From Stenotrophomonas sp. 24(2023) (GTDB taxonomy: Bacteria; Pseudomonadota; Gammaproteobacteria; Xanthomonadales; Xanthomonadaceae), in contig NZ_CP133160.1 in NCBI RefSeq assembly GCF_030913365.1, positions 1,178,001-1,242,000 on the forward strand: 64,000 nucleotides of DNA, written 5' to 3'. The translations under genes were made by a program, and so were the position numbers. The notes beneath the pieces were generated by a model. That model was not told where the DNA came from. It ran no database searches and saw nothing but the letters and a program-made list of their open reading frames with translations. Positions 1 through 8,839 of this stretch are shown here, piece by piece. The stretch's first letter is position 1. Each line of letters opens with the position of its first letter.

Positions 1-349
1 CGATCACGAACAGGCCCCCCAGTGCGCCCGGGTACCAGCGCTGGGTGGCGAATTCGCCGAACAGGGCCGCGCCACCGGCCATCACCAGCAGGCTCAGGCT
101 CAGGCCCTTCTTCATGCCCGTGCGGCGCAGGATCCACGAGGCAGGCAGGGCCAGGAAGAAGTAGGACAGGTAGAACACCATCAGCACCAGGAAGGCGCCG
201 ACCTCATCCAGCTCGAAGGCGAGCTTGACGAAGGTGATCAAAGGGCCGTTGAGCCAGGTGAAGAAGCCGATCAGGAAGAACAGCACGCCGACGATGGCGA
301 TGGAGGTGGCCACGTTCGGGCGCGCGCTTGCAGCTGAGACAGCGGACAT
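1..349 (-). CDS. MFS sugar permease, FucP/NagP type (3' part outside window)
   Basis: N-terminal 116 residues of a major facilitator superfamily sugar transporter; the rest lies beyond base 1. The translation has two strongly hydrophobic segments at about residues 15-35 and 50-68. The FucP/GluP-like stretch FFLIGFFTWLNGPLI is visible, with a LPASWILRRTGMKKG loop after the second segment. Start is the ATG at 349. It is divergent from the glucokinase gene across a 372-bp region with three palindromes. Next to a glucokinase, a TonB-dependent receptor and a hexosaminidase, the likely substrate is N-acetylglucosamine entering through the inner membrane (NagP role in Xanthomonadales). Glucose or galactose cannot be excluded from this fragment. 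Confidence 0.8.
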   Translation of the reverse strand, partial: MSAVSAASARPNVATSIAIVGVLFFLIGFFTWLNGPLITFVKLAFELDEVGAFLVLMVFYLSYFFLALPASWILRRTGMKKGLSLSLLVMAGGAALFGEFATQRWYPGALGGLFVI

Positions 350-400
350 CGGGAAGGCTCCTGCGGCGACGGCCGCGGCGCGGCGTCGGAGAGTGGCTGG

Positions 401-414
401 GAACAACGTTGTCA
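401..414. promoter_or_regulatory. LacI-family-type operator, site A
   Basis: GAACAACGTTGTCA is a near-perfect palindrome centred on CG at 407/408. It lies about 50 bp upstream of the permease start. Its right half CGTTGTCA is identical to that of site C. In Xanthomonas the LacI-family regulator NagQ controls GlcNAc genes; assignment to that regulator is inference from context. Confidence 0.55.
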
Positions 415-575
415 CATTCTTTCGATGGACAGGCGCGGTTTGTCAACTTCGCATCGCGATGCCGTGAACGCGATGTTGCGGAGCAGCACAGGACATCCGG
501 GGTCGTACTGAATACGCGGGAACCCCAAGCGCCAAGCGGCACAACGGATTGCACGGCAAAAGCGGATTCACGCCG

Positions 576-589
576 TGTAAACGTTTCCG
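576..589. promoter_or_regulatory. LacI-family-type operator, site B
   Basis: TGTAAACGTTTCCG contains the perfect 8-bp core AAACGTTT centred on 582/583. The shape is the classical catabolite/LacI-family operator, but its arms differ from those of sites A and C, so it may be bound by a different regulator. Confidence 0.4.
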
Positions 590-637
590 GGCCACCGCAA
601 TCGTTGCGGCGCAGCAACGAAAGTGTCACGAACTCGT

Positions 638-651
638 TGACATCGTTGTCA
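638..651. promoter_or_regulatory. LacI-family-type operator, site C
   Basis: TGACATCGTTGTCA is palindromic except for one pair. It is centred on CG at 644/645 and lies about 70 bp upstream of the glucokinase start. It shares the half-site CGTTGTCA with site A on the permease side, which suggests joint control of both transcription units. Confidence 0.55.
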
Positions 652-721
652 GCACCACGACAGACTCCGGCCCAACAGCCCCCCTGTGACGGGGTGGCCT
701 CCCTCATCCGCAGGAGCCCGC

Positions 722-1738
722 GTGACCGCCAGCCACCCCGCCCCGGCCCATGTCCTGTCCCTCGCCGCGCCGGTGTTCCTGGCTGCCGATGTGGGTGGCA
801 CCCATGTGCGGGTGGCCCGCGTGCAGGCCAGCGGCGATGACACCCACCCGGTGCAGCTGCTGGATTACCGCAAGTACCGCAATGCCGACCATGCCGGCCT
901 GAGCGCGATCCTGGCCGACTTCATCGGCACCGGCCCGCGCCCGGCGCACTGCGTGGTGGCCACGGCCGGGTACGCCCGCGAGGATGGCACGGTCATCACC
1001 GCCAACGTGCCGTGGCCGCTGTCGGCCCGCCAGATCGAAGCCGACCTGGACCTGGAGCGCGTGTACATCGTCAACGACTTCGAAGCGGTGGCCCATGCCG
1101 CCGCGCAGGTGGACGCCAGCGGCGTGCTGCACCTGTGCGGGCCGGACAGCGCGCCGCGCGGCCCGACCCTGGTGGTCGGCCCCGGCACCGGTCTGGGCGC
1201 CGCGCTGTGGATTCCCACCGCGCACGGCCCGGTGGTGCTGCCCACCGAAGCCGGCCAGCCCACCCTGGCGGCCACCACCGAACTGGAAATGGCCATCGTC
1301 CGCCACATGCAGCGCAGCCGCGCGCATGTGTCGATCGAGCATGCCCTGTCCGGCCCCGGCCTGATGAACCTGTATACGGCGGTGTGCGCCCTGCAGGACC
1401 AGCCGGCCACGCTGGCCAGCCCGGACGCAGTGACCGCCGCGGCCATCGCCGGCGAGGATGCCCTCGCCCGCCAGGCCCTGGATGTGTTCTGCGGCCTGCT
1501 CGGCAGCACCATCGGCGACATGGCCCTGTTCTACGGGGCGCAGGGCGGTGTCTACCTGGCCGGCGGCATCCTCACCCAGATCCGCGATTACCTGAAGAAC
1601 AGCACCTTCATCAGCCGCTACCTGGAAAAGGGACCGATGCGCGAGCAGCTCGAGCGCATCCCGGTGAAGGTGGTCGAACACGGCCAGCTGGGCGTCATCG
1701 GCGCCGCCAGCTGGTACCTGGGCCACCAGGACTCCTGA
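722..1738 (+). CDS. glk: Glucokinase (amino-sugar locus)
   Basis: ATP-dependent hexokinase of the bacterial glucokinase family (338 aa). It phosphorylates glucose, and possibly GlcNAc-derived sugar, in the cytoplasm. ADVGGTHVRV at residues 22-31 is the phosphate-binding loop. VNDFEAVAHA near residue 116 carries the catalytic Asp, and VVGPGTGLGAALW near 160 is the second family signature. The chosen start is GTG at 722, because AGGAG sits 5 nt upstream at 712-716; the upstream ATG at 686 would add 12 residues with no homology-like sequence. It is divergent from a sugar permease and followed by a receptor and a hexosaminidase. In Xanthomonadales such kinases accompany GlcNAc catabolic genes, so the physiological substrate is inferred. 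Confidence 0.88.
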   Translation: MTASHPAPAHVLSLAAPVFLAADVGGTHVRVARVQASGDDTHPVQLLDYRKYRNADHAGLSAILADFIGTGPRPAHCVVATAGYAREDGTVITANVPWPLSARQIEADLDLERVYIVNDFEAVAHAAAQVDASGVLHLCGPDSAPRGPTLVVGPGTGLGAALWIPTAHGPVVLPTEAGQPTLAATTELEMAIVRHMQRSRAHVSIEHALSGPGLMNLYTAVCALQDQPATLASPDAVTAAAIAGEDALARQALDVFCGLLGSTIGDMALFYGAQGGVYLAGGILTQIRDYLKNSTFISRYLEKGPMREQLERIPVKVVEHGQLGVIGAASWYLGHQDS

Positions 1739-1890
1739 GATCCATCCACGCGCTACCGCTTCAGCAGCACCGAAAACGCAGTACGCACCACGTGGCAGAC
1801 ACCGCCGGGATGCCCCACACCCGCGCAGGCCAACGCAACCGTAAATCGAACGCCGCAGCCGGCAACCATCGAGTGATGAGGAGAGACATC

Positions 1891-4554
1891 ATGAACACCC
1901 GCAAGACTTTGCTTTCTGCAGCCATCGTCAGCTGCCTTGCCTTCAGCGCGCACGCGCAGCAGGCGCCGCAGACCGCCACGGACCTGGACACCGTGCAGGT
2001 CACCGGCATCCGCGGTTCGATGGAAAAATCGCTGGACACCAAGCGCGAATCCAACGCGCGCGTGGAAGTGGTCACCGCCGAAGACGTGGGCAAGCTGCCC
2101 GCGCACAACGTGGCCGACACCCTGCAGCGCCTGCCGGGCGTGAACATCAGCTCGTCCAGCGCCGATGAAGGCGGCTTCGACGAAGCCGACCGTGTCAGCC
2201 TGCGCGGCACCAGCCCGAGCCTGACCCAGACCCTGATCAACGGCCACACCGTCGCCTCGGCGGACTGGTTCGTGCTCAGCCAGGGCAACAACGTGGGCCG
2301 CAGCGTCAGCTATTCGCTGCTGCCGTCGGAACTGGTCAGCTCGGTGGAAGTGAACAAGTCCTCGCAGGCCAAGCTGCAGGATGGCGGCACCACCGGTACG
2401 GTCAACATCATCACCCGCAAGCCGCTGGAGTTCGCCAAGCAGTTCACGGCCGAAGGTTCCATTGGCGCGGTGTATTCGGACCAGGCCAAGTCGACCGATC
2501 CGCAGCTGTCGGCACTGTTCAACTACAAGAACGACGAAGGCAACTTCGGCGTGATGGTGCAGGCCTTCAGCCAGAAGCGTGAGCTGCGCCGCGAAGCGCA
2601 GGAAATCCCGGGCGGCTTCTTCACCATCACCAGCAAGGACCCGGTGGCACAGACCAACCCGGATCTGGTTGGCGTCAAGGTCCCCGGCCTGCTGGGTTCG
2701 ACCCTGTTTGAACAGACCCGCAAGCGCAACGGCGGCCTGATCTCGCTGCAGTTCAAGCCGAACGACTCGCTGACCCTGGGCCTGAATGGCTTCACCTCGG
2801 AGCTGAAGGCCAACAACTACAACCGCAACTTCATGATGTTCGGCAACAGCTTTGCCAAGAACCAGGCGCCGAACCCAGGTTATGTGGTCAAGGATGGCGT
2901 GCTGACCAACGCGACCTATGCGGGCAAGCCGGGCACCGATTACGCGGTGTACGACATGATCTACCGCGAGTCGACCGCCAAGACGAACTACATCACCTTC
3001 GATGCCGATTGGCAGATCAACGACAACCTGGTCTCCAAGTTCCAGGCCGGCAGCACCAAGGGCACCGGCGAAACCCCGCGCCAGTACATCGCCGAAGTGA
3101 CCGTGGCCAATGGCGGCGGTGCCAGCTGGGCGACCCATGGCAACGGCTCGCCGATCGACTGGAACGTTGGCGGCGACATCAGCCCCAATGGCGTGACCAG
3201 CTTCGGTACCTGGGGCAACCAGCAGGTTACCGCTGAAGACAAGGAAAAGTGGGCCAACCTGGATTTCACCCAGTACTTCAACAGCGCCGGCCCGCTGACC
3301 TCGATCGACTTCGGTGCACGCTACGCCGACCACAAGCGTGAAGCGCTGTCGCCGGAAGGCGCCACCCCGGGCAACATCTGGGCGGCACTCAAGGGCAGTG
3401 CCACCGGCAACTATCCCAGCGGCTTTGCCGGCGACATCGGTGGCACCTTCCCGCGCAACCTGTGGTACTACACCCCGGGCGCGCTGAAGAATGCGGTCAC
3501 CAACAACTCCACCTGGCTGTCCGGCAATGACGGCCCGACCGGCCGCCACAACTACGGCGCCGAATGGAAGGTGACCGAGAAGAATTTCGCCGCCTACGTG
3601 CAGAGCAACTTCGCCGGTGACGGCTGGAGCGGCAACTTCGGCCTGCGCTACGTCAACATCAAGCAGGACATCGACACCTACGCGACCGCTACCGGCTCGA
3701 CTGTGCCGGACGTGAGCAGCCTGTTCGGTGCCTGGACGCGTCAGGCCTTCGAGAACAAGCACAACCGTGTCCTGCCCAGCGCCAACCTGAAGTTCGACCT
3801 GCGTGACGACCTGGTGCTGCGCTTCGCCGCATCGCAGACCCAGACCCTGCCGGACTTCTCGGCCCTGGGCGCGTCCTCGTGGGGCTCGGACCTGAACAAG
3901 ACCGGCGGTGGTGGCAATCCGAAGCTGAAGCCGGTGGTGTCGACCAACTTCGACGCCAACCTGGAGTGGTACTTCATGCCGCGCGGCCTGCTGTCCATCG
4001 GTGCGTACTCGATGCGCCTGAAGGACTACGTGGCCTTCAGCACCGAGAAGCAGATGCTGTTCAGCGAGCTGACCAACAAGCTCGAGGAATATGACATCTC
4101 GCGTCCCAAGAATGCCGACGGCAAGGTGCGCGGCATCGAAGTGGCGTATGAGCAGCCGATCGGCGAGTACTTCGGCGTCAATGCCAACTACACCTACGCC
4201 AACGGCAGCACTTCGCATACCTGGGCTGACGGTACCGACAACCTGCTGGGCACCTCGAAGAACACCTACAACGTCGGTGCCTACTTCGAGAACGAGACCT
4301 TCGGCGCCCGCGTGAGCTACACCCGCCGCTCGTCGTTCCTGATCGGTCTGTCCGGCGCCAACCCGTACTACCAGGATGATTTCGGCACCCTGTCGGCGTC
4401 GCTGAGCTACAAGGCCACCGAGTGGCTGAGCGTGAGCCTGGATGCGCTCAACCTCAACAACCCGACCTACAAGTACTACCAGACCGCGGCCATCCCGACC
4501 TCGTTCTACAGCAACGGCCGCCAGTACTACCTGAACTTCCGCTTCAAGTACTGA
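1891..4554 (+). CDS. TonB-dependent outer-membrane receptor, oligosaccharide type
   Basis: 887-residue outer-membrane TonB-dependent transporter. A signal peptide ends near residue 21 (AFSAHA), followed by the plug. TVQVTGIRGSMEKSLD near residues 35-50 is typical of the Xanthomonas/Caulobacter receptor subfamily, and VVTAEDVGKLPAHNVADTL follows. The beta-barrel ends in the aromatic terminus FRFKY. Start is ATG 1891, with GAGGAG about 7 nt upstream; the open frame continues upstream only because of high GC. It lies between glucokinase and a secreted hexosaminidase, so chitooligosaccharide or N-glycan fragment uptake is the likely role. A siderophore role is less likely, since no iron genes are near. 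Confidence 0.87.
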   Translation: MNTRKTLLSAAIVSCLAFSAHAQQAPQTATDLDTVQVTGIRGSMEKSLDTKRESNARVEVVTAEDVGKLPAHNVADTLQRLPGVNISSSSADEGGFDEADRVSLRGTSPSLTQTLINGHTVASADWFVLSQGNNVGRSVSYSLLPSELVSSVEVNKSSQAKLQDGGTTGTVNIITRKPLEFAKQFTAEGSIGAVYSDQAKSTDPQLSALFNYKNDEGNFGVMVQAFSQKRELRREAQEIPGGFFTITSKDPVAQTNPDLVGVKVPGLLGSTLFEQTRKRNGGLISLQFKPNDSLTLGLNGFTSELKANNYNRNFMMFGNSFAKNQAPNPGYVVKDGVLTNATYAGKPGTDYAVYDMIYRESTAKTNYITFDADWQINDNLVSKFQAGSTKGTGETPRQYIAEVTVANGGGASWATHGNGSPIDWNVGGDISPNGVTSFGTWGNQQVTAEDKEKWANLDFTQYFNSAGPLTSIDFGARYADHKREALSPEGATPGNIWAALKGSATGNYPSGFAGDIGGTFPRNLWYYTPGALKNAVTNNSTWLSGNDGPTGRHNYGAEWKVTEKNFAAYVQSNFAGDGWSGNFGLRYVNIKQDIDTYATATGSTVPDVSSLFGAWTRQAFENKHNRVLPSANLKFDLRDDLVLRFAASQTQTLPDFSALGASSWGSDLNKTGGGGNPKLKPVVSTNFDANLEWYFMPRGLLSIGAYSMRLKDYVAFSTEKQMLFSELTNKLEEYDISRPKNADGKVRGIEVAYEQPIGEYFGVNANYTYANGSTSHTWADGTDNLLGTSKNTYNVGAYFENETFGARVSYTRRSSFLIGLSGANPYYQDDFGTLSASLSYKATEWLSVSLDALNLNNPTYKYYQTAAIPTSFYSNGRQYYLNFRFKY

Positions 4555-4587
4555 TCGCTGGCAGCATCATCGCTACGTAGTGCACGC

Positions 4588-4623
4588 ACGCCGGGCCTGG
4601 ATCATTCCGGGCCCGGCGTTTTT
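4588..4623 (+). terminator. Rho-independent terminator after receptor gene
   Basis: A perfect 10-bp GC-rich stem pairs 4588-4597 with 4610-4619 around a 12-nt loop, followed by a run of five T. It separates the receptor gene from the hexosaminidase gene, so the latter needs its own promoter or read-through. Confidence 0.85.
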
Positions 4624-4665
4624 CATGTATAGCCTTTACCGCACCAGACCCCAGGAGTCCTTCCG

Positions 4666-7020
4666 ATGACGAAGCCCACCCGCGCCAGGTTGCGTACCTT
4701 CCTGCTGCTGAGCACCCTGCTGGCCACCGTGCCGGCGCTGCCGGCACTGGCGGCCGATGCACCGGCCAGCGCCGATGCCCCTGGCCCGCAGCTGCGCGCC
4801 GGCAGCCTGATGCTCATTCCCGCACCGGCCAACGTGCAGCGCGGCAACGGCACCGGCATCACGCTTGGCGCGGGCACGCACCTGCTGGCCGAGGGCGAGG
4901 CCGCGCAACGGGTGGCCGCCCAGTTCGCCGACCTGCTCGCCCGCAGTGGCGGCCCGCGCCTGGCGCCGGCCACCGGCAACGGCGCGGCCAAGGGCGGCAG
5001 CATCCGCTTCGAGATCATCCCCACCTTCCGCGACAGCGGCGAGAGCTACACCCTGGACAGCACCGCGCAGGGCGTGGTGGTGCAGGCCGGCAACGAGGCC
5101 GGCCTGTTCTACGGTGCCACCACGCTGGCGCAGCTGGCGACCGGCGGCAGCCATGGCGCGCTGCCGGCCGTGCAGATCCAGGATGCACCGCGCTTCCCCT
5201 GGCGCGGTTTCATGCTTGATTCGGCCCGCCATTTCCAGAGCCTGGACGAGATCAAGCGCGTGCTCGATGCGATGGCCGCGCACAAGCTCAACACCTTCCA
5301 CTGGCACCTGACCGATGACCAGGGCTGGCGCATGGAAATCAAGCGCTACCCGAAACTGACCGAGGCCGGCAGCTGCCGCCTGCCGGCGGGCGATGGCGGC
5401 ATCGATCCGGCCACCGGCAAGGAGCATCCGTACTGCGGCTACTACACGCAGGAACAGATCCGCGAGGTGATCGCCTATGCGGCCAGGCTGCATATCCAGG
5501 TCATTCCGGAAATCGATGTACCCGGCCATGCCACCGCCGCCATCGCCGCCTACCCCGAGCTGGGCACGATCAGCACGCCGCTGAAGCCGACCAGCGAATG
5601 GGGCGTGTTCCCGAACCTGTTCAACGTCGAAGACAGCACCGTCACCTTCCTGGAAAACGTGCTGGAAGAAGTGATCCAGCTGTTCCCGGCCACGTACGTG
5701 CACGTCGGTGGCGACGAAGCCGTCAAGGACCAGTGGAAGGCATCGAAGCAGGTGCAGCAGCGCATGCGCGCGCTCGGCATCAAGGATGAGATGGCCATGC
5801 AGAGCCACATCATCAAGCGCCTGGAAACCTTCCTGGAACAACACGACCGGCGCCTGATCGGCTGGGACGAGATCCTCGAAGGTGGTCTGCCGCCGCAGGC
5901 CACGGTGATGTCCTGGCAGGGCACCGAAGGCGGGCTGGCAGCCGCCAGCACCGGCCATGACGTGGTGATGTCGCCGGTCGGTTACCTGTACCTGGACTAC
6001 CTGCAGACCGCCTCGCCGAACGAGCCGCCGGGCCGGCCGACCCAGGTCAACCTCGGCAAGCTGTACGGCTTCGAGCCGGTGCCGGCCGAACTGCCCGCCG
6101 ACAAGCGCCACCACATCCTGGGCCTGCAGGCCAACATGTTCACCGAGCACACGCGTACCTACGCGCGCCTGCAGCACAACCTGTTCCCGCGGCTGGCCGC
6201 CGTGGCCGAAACCGGCTGGAGCCCGGCCGAGCGCCGTGATTTCCGCGATTTCCTCGCCCGCCTGCCCTCGCAGCTGGAGCGCTACCGCGCCTGGGGCCTG
6301 GCCTATGCACAGACCCCGTTCGAAGTGGGCGTGGACTACCGCGATGACCGCGCCGCGAACACGGTGACCGTCTCGCTGGCCAACCCGCTGGGCTATGAGG
6401 TGCGCTACCGCACCGACGGTCAGCCGGTGACCGCACAGTCGCCGCTGTACCAGCAGCCGCTGTCTGCCACGCTGCCGGCCACCGTGCAGGCAGCCGCGTT
6501 CTACCAGGGCCAGATGCTGGCAGCCGCACCGACGGTGGCCAGCTTCACCGCCCAGTCGCTGCTGCATCGCCCCAGCGAAGAACTGCTCAACTGCGCCGGC
6601 AAGAACGGGCTGGTGCTGCGGCTGGAAGATGACGGCCCGCGCGAGGGCGCCCGCGCCGTGTTCAAGGTGGATATCTTCACCCCCTGCTGGCGCTGGCCGC
6701 AGGCCAACCTGGACGGCATCACCTCGGTGAGCGTGCGTGCCGGCCGCATTCCGTACTACTTCCAGCTGGCCCACGACGAGCCCAAGCGCGTGTTCGAGAA
6801 GGCCAGGCGCGCGCACGGTGAGATGCGCATCCGCCGGGGCGACTGCACCGGCAAGGTGCTGGCCGAAGTCCCGCTGCCGGCCGCGCCCGATGCCGACGGC
6901 TTCGTCACCTTGACTGCCGCACTGCCCAAGGGCACGGCCGGCAGCGGTGACCTGTGCATCAACTTCACCGGCGACACCCGCCCGGCGATGTGGGTGCTGG
7001 ATGAAGTGACGTTGAAGTAG
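4666..7020 (+). CDS. Beta-N-acetylhexosaminidase, GH20, exported
   Basis: 784-aa glycoside hydrolase family 20 enzyme that removes terminal GlcNAc/GalNAc from chitooligosaccharides or glycans. The signal peptide ends around residue 29 (PALA). A GH20b-like N-terminal domain spans about 45-170 and the (beta/alpha)8 catalytic domain about 175-545. The catalytic Asp-Glu pair is in HVGGDEAVKDQ, with D350 and E351. WHLTDDQGWR is another family landmark. The C-terminal 220 residues include a chitobiase-type segment (YEVRYRTDGQPV) and an extra region ending in a beta-sandwich-like FTGDTRPAMWVLDEV. The RBS is in CCAGGAG. Likely periplasmic; it works with the receptor, permease and kinase upstream. Confidence 0.92.
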   Translation: MTKPTRARLRTFLLLSTLLATVPALPALAADAPASADAPGPQLRAGSLMLIPAPANVQRGNGTGITLGAGTHLLAEGEAAQRVAAQFADLLARSGGPRLAPATGNGAAKGGSIRFEIIPTFRDSGESYTLDSTAQGVVVQAGNEAGLFYGATTLAQLATGGSHGALPAVQIQDAPRFPWRGFMLDSARHFQSLDEIKRVLDAMAAHKLNTFHWHLTDDQGWRMEIKRYPKLTEAGSCRLPAGDGGIDPATGKEHPYCGYYTQEQIREVIAYAARLHIQVIPEIDVPGHATAAIAAYPELGTISTPLKPTSEWGVFPNLFNVEDSTVTFLENVLEEVIQLFPATYVHVGGDEAVKDQWKASKQVQQRMRALGIKDEMAMQSHIIKRLETFLEQHDRRLIGWDEILEGGLPPQATVMSWQGTEGGLAAASTGHDVVMSPVGYLYLDYLQTASPNEPPGRPTQVNLGKLYGFEPVPAELPADKRHHILGLQANMFTEHTRTYARLQHNLFPRLAAVAETGWSPAERRDFRDFLARLPSQLERYRAWGLAYAQTPFEVGVDYRDDRAANTVTVSLANPLGYEVRYRTDGQPVTAQSPLYQQPLSATLPATVQAAAFYQGQMLAAAPTVASFTAQSLLHRPSEELLNCAGKNGLVLRLEDDGPREGARAVFKVDIFTPCWRWPQANLDGITSVSVRAGRIPYYFQLAHDEPKRVFEKARRAHGEMRIRRGDCTGKVLAEVPLPAAPDADGFVTLTAALPKGTAGSGDLCINFTGDTRPAMWVLDEVTLK

Positions 7021-7030
7021 CCCAAGCGGC

Positions 7031-7178
7031 ACGCCAGGCCATGCCTGGCGTGGACCCCGTGGCATCCGGTAGCGCCAGGCCATGTCTGGTGTAGACCCCG
7101 CGGTACCCGGTAGCGCCAGGCCATGCCTGGCGGATTTTCGCGGGGTGCCAACAGCATCCACGCATGGCGTGGATCTAC
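7031..7178. repeat. Cluster of four SMAG/REP palindromes
   Basis: Four short hairpin-forming elements stand in a row after the hexosaminidase gene: 7032-7050, 7069-7092, 7110-7132 and 7156-7178. Elements two and three begin with GTAG followed by CGCCAGGCCATG-type palindromes. The fourth is inverted and ends in CTAC. GTAG-tipped palindromes are the SMAG repeats of Stenotrophomonas maltophilia. They fill the convergent gap between GH20 and VanZ-like genes and may act as terminators or mRNA stabilisers. Confidence 0.8.
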
Positions 7179-7208
7179 AGCCGCCTCAAGCCGCCATGCC
7201 GGTGCGGA

Positions 7209-7601
7209 TCATCCGCGCCAGCGCAGCAGCAGGTCGCGCAGCGGGGTGGCGGCGATGGCCAGGCCCGCCAGCACACCGATGCCGTTGGCCAGTGCATCCA
7301 TCGGGTCGGCCACGCGGTCGGCGGTCAGCGCCCCCTGCGCGAACTCGATGCCGATACCCATCAGCACCAGCCCCACGCCCACCCATGCCAGCGGCCGGCC
7401 ACGCCGATACAACTGCACCGCGCTCCCGGCCAGGATGAAGTACGCCAGGAAGTGTTCCACCTTGTCGCCATTTTCCGGCACGGGAATCGGCGGTGGCGGA
7501 ATCAGGCAGACAACGATCACCACCAGCACCGCCAACCACCACAGCGTGGCCCACAGCACCGGCCGCCGCAGCGGCTTGATGGCCCCCGCGCGCACGCTCA
7601 C
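7209..7601 (-). CDS. VanZ-like membrane protein
   Basis: 130-aa small integral membrane protein of the VanZ-like family. Hydrophobic segments lie near residues 15-37, 48-64, 70-88 and 105-118. The family core is visible as NGDKVEHFLAYFIL and IGIEFAQGALTADRVADPMDALAN. VanZ relatives have roles linked to the envelope and glycopeptide tolerance, but no biochemical activity is established. The GTG start at 7601 overlaps the stop of the methyltransferase gene (GTGA), implying translational coupling. No resistance genes are near, so a resistance role is not implied. Confidence 0.78.
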   Translation of the reverse strand: MSVRAGAIKPLRRPVLWATLWWLAVLVVIVVCLIPPPPIPVPENGDKVEHFLAYFILAGSAVQLYRRGRPLAWVGVGLVLMGIGIEFAQGALTADRVADPMDALANGIGVLAGLAIAATPLRDLLLRWRG

Positions 7602-8782
7602 AGCCGCCAGCTCAGGTCACCCAGTTCGAAGGCCGGCTCGAAATCGACCTCGCGCTGCAGGCCGATCACCTGGAAGCGTTCGCCCATCTCGGTCGGCAGG
7701 GTCAGCTTCTTCACCTGGTCGCGCAGCTGCACGCGGCCCACCTCGTCGGTGCGCTCATCGGCCAGCGCCAGCACCTGGTCCAGGCCGTTGCCGAGCAGGA
7801 AACTGGCCTGGCTGCAGTAGCCGGCCAGGTCGAAGCCGCTGTGCAGGCCTGCCTCGGCCATGGCGGTGAAGTCCACCGAGGCGGTGATGTCCTGCAGGCC
7901 GGGCCAGCGATAGACCTCATTGTGGACATGGTGGCGGTAGAACGCGCGCACGGTGCCATCGTCGCGGTCGTGCTGGTAGAACTCGGCACGGGTGTAGCCG
8001 TAATCCACGAACAGCAGCGCGCCGCGCTGCAGGCCACCGGCCACGGCCTGCAGCCAGTACGGCAGGTGCGGCAGCACTTCGGAGCGGTAACCGTCGGCGA
8101 AGGGCTTTTCAAGGTAGCGCTCCAGGTGCCGCACCGCGCCGTTGAGCAGGATGTCGGCCGGCTGCGCGCCGCGCACGAAACCGTCCTGCGCATCCAGTGC
8201 CACGGTTTCCTCGTAGACCTCGCCGTCCTTGACCAGGAAACGCGGGGTCGGCAGCGCATCGATCACTTCATTGGCGAACACCACCCCTTCCCAGTCGTCA
8301 TCGAAGGGGCGGTCCAGCCATTCCACGATGCCGCTCAGTTCCACCGGCAGGTTCTGCTGCAGGCGCTCGCGCTGGCGCTGGCGCAGGTCCGCACTGGGCT
8401 CGAGGATGGCGTAGCGGGCCGGCACGGCCTGCAGTTCGGCCAGGCGCAGCAGCACCGCCTCGGCGAAGGCACCGGTACCGCCGCCCAGTTCCAGCAGGCG
8501 CGCCTGCGGCCCCAGCTGGCCGAACACCGGGGCCAGCGCATTGGCGACCGTAGCCGCGAACAGCCCCCCCATTTCCGGGGCGGTCGTGAAATCGCCGCCA
8601 CCACCGAACTTGCTGGCCCCGGCGCTGTAGTAGCCCCAGCCGGGGGTGTACAGGCACAGCTCCATGAAACGCGAGAACGGGATGGCGCCGCCCTGGGCGC
8701 GGATTTCCGCGCGCAGCGCGTCGGCAAGCTGGTCGCTGTGGGCCAGGGCATCGGCTTCGGGCAGGGGCAGGGTGGACTGCAT
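7598..8782 (-). CDS. SAM-dependent methyltransferase, MidA/NDUFAF7 family
   Basis: 394-aa class I methyltransferase of the DUF185 (MidA/NDUFAF7) family. In mitochondria relatives methylate an arginine of complex I; the bacterial substrate is unknown. The SAM-binding motif is LLELGGGTG at residues 96-104. The family regions ELCLYTPGWGYYS and FANEVIDALPTPRF are intact. I chose ATG 8782; the open frame continues far upstream but without family sequence. It is divergent from pteridine reductase across 57 bp and coupled to the VanZ-like gene downstream. Confidence 0.85.
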   Translation of the reverse strand: MQSTLPLPEADALAHSDQLADALRAEIRAQGGAIPFSRFMELCLYTPGWGYYSAGASKFGGGGDFTTAPEMGGLFAATVANALAPVFGQLGPQARLLELGGGTGAFAEAVLLRLAELQAVPARYAILEPSADLRQRQRERLQQNLPVELSGIVEWLDRPFDDDWEGVVFANEVIDALPTPRFLVKDGEVYEETVALDAQDGFVRGAQPADILLNGAVRHLERYLEKPFADGYRSEVLPHLPYWLQAVAGGLQRGALLFVDYGYTRAEFYQHDRDDGTVRAFYRHHVHNEVYRWPGLQDITASVDFTAMAEAGLHSGFDLAGYCSQASFLLGNGLDQVLALADERTDEVGRVQLRDQVKKLTLPTEMGERFQVIGLQREVDFEPAFELGDLSWRL

Positions 8783-8839
8783 GGTGTCTTCGATTGCGGT
8801 GACAATGGGTACAGGATAGCCGAGCCCAGGAGGCCCCTC

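Larger units (their letters stand above)
350..721. promoter_or_regulatory. Divergent promoter region of permease and glucokinase genes
   Basis: This 372-bp stretch holds no credible gene. It separates the start codons of two divergent sugar genes. It carries three CG-centred palindromes, listed separately, of the kind bound by LacI-family repressors. The ribosome-binding site AGGAG at 712-716 serves the GTG start at 722. I did not find an unambiguous -35/-10 pair. Confidence 0.6.

Noticed and set aside
1012..1890. Open frame of 1180 codons that runs through the glucokinase gene into the receptor gene
   Set aside because: The part before 1891 lies in another frame of glk, is Arg/Pro/Gly-rich and lacks homology-like sequence. 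It is open only because of high GC.
7209..7601. VanZ-like gene as glycopeptide resistance
   Set aside because: No vanA/vanH/vanX or regulator nearby; VanZ-like proteins are widespread and not diagnostic.
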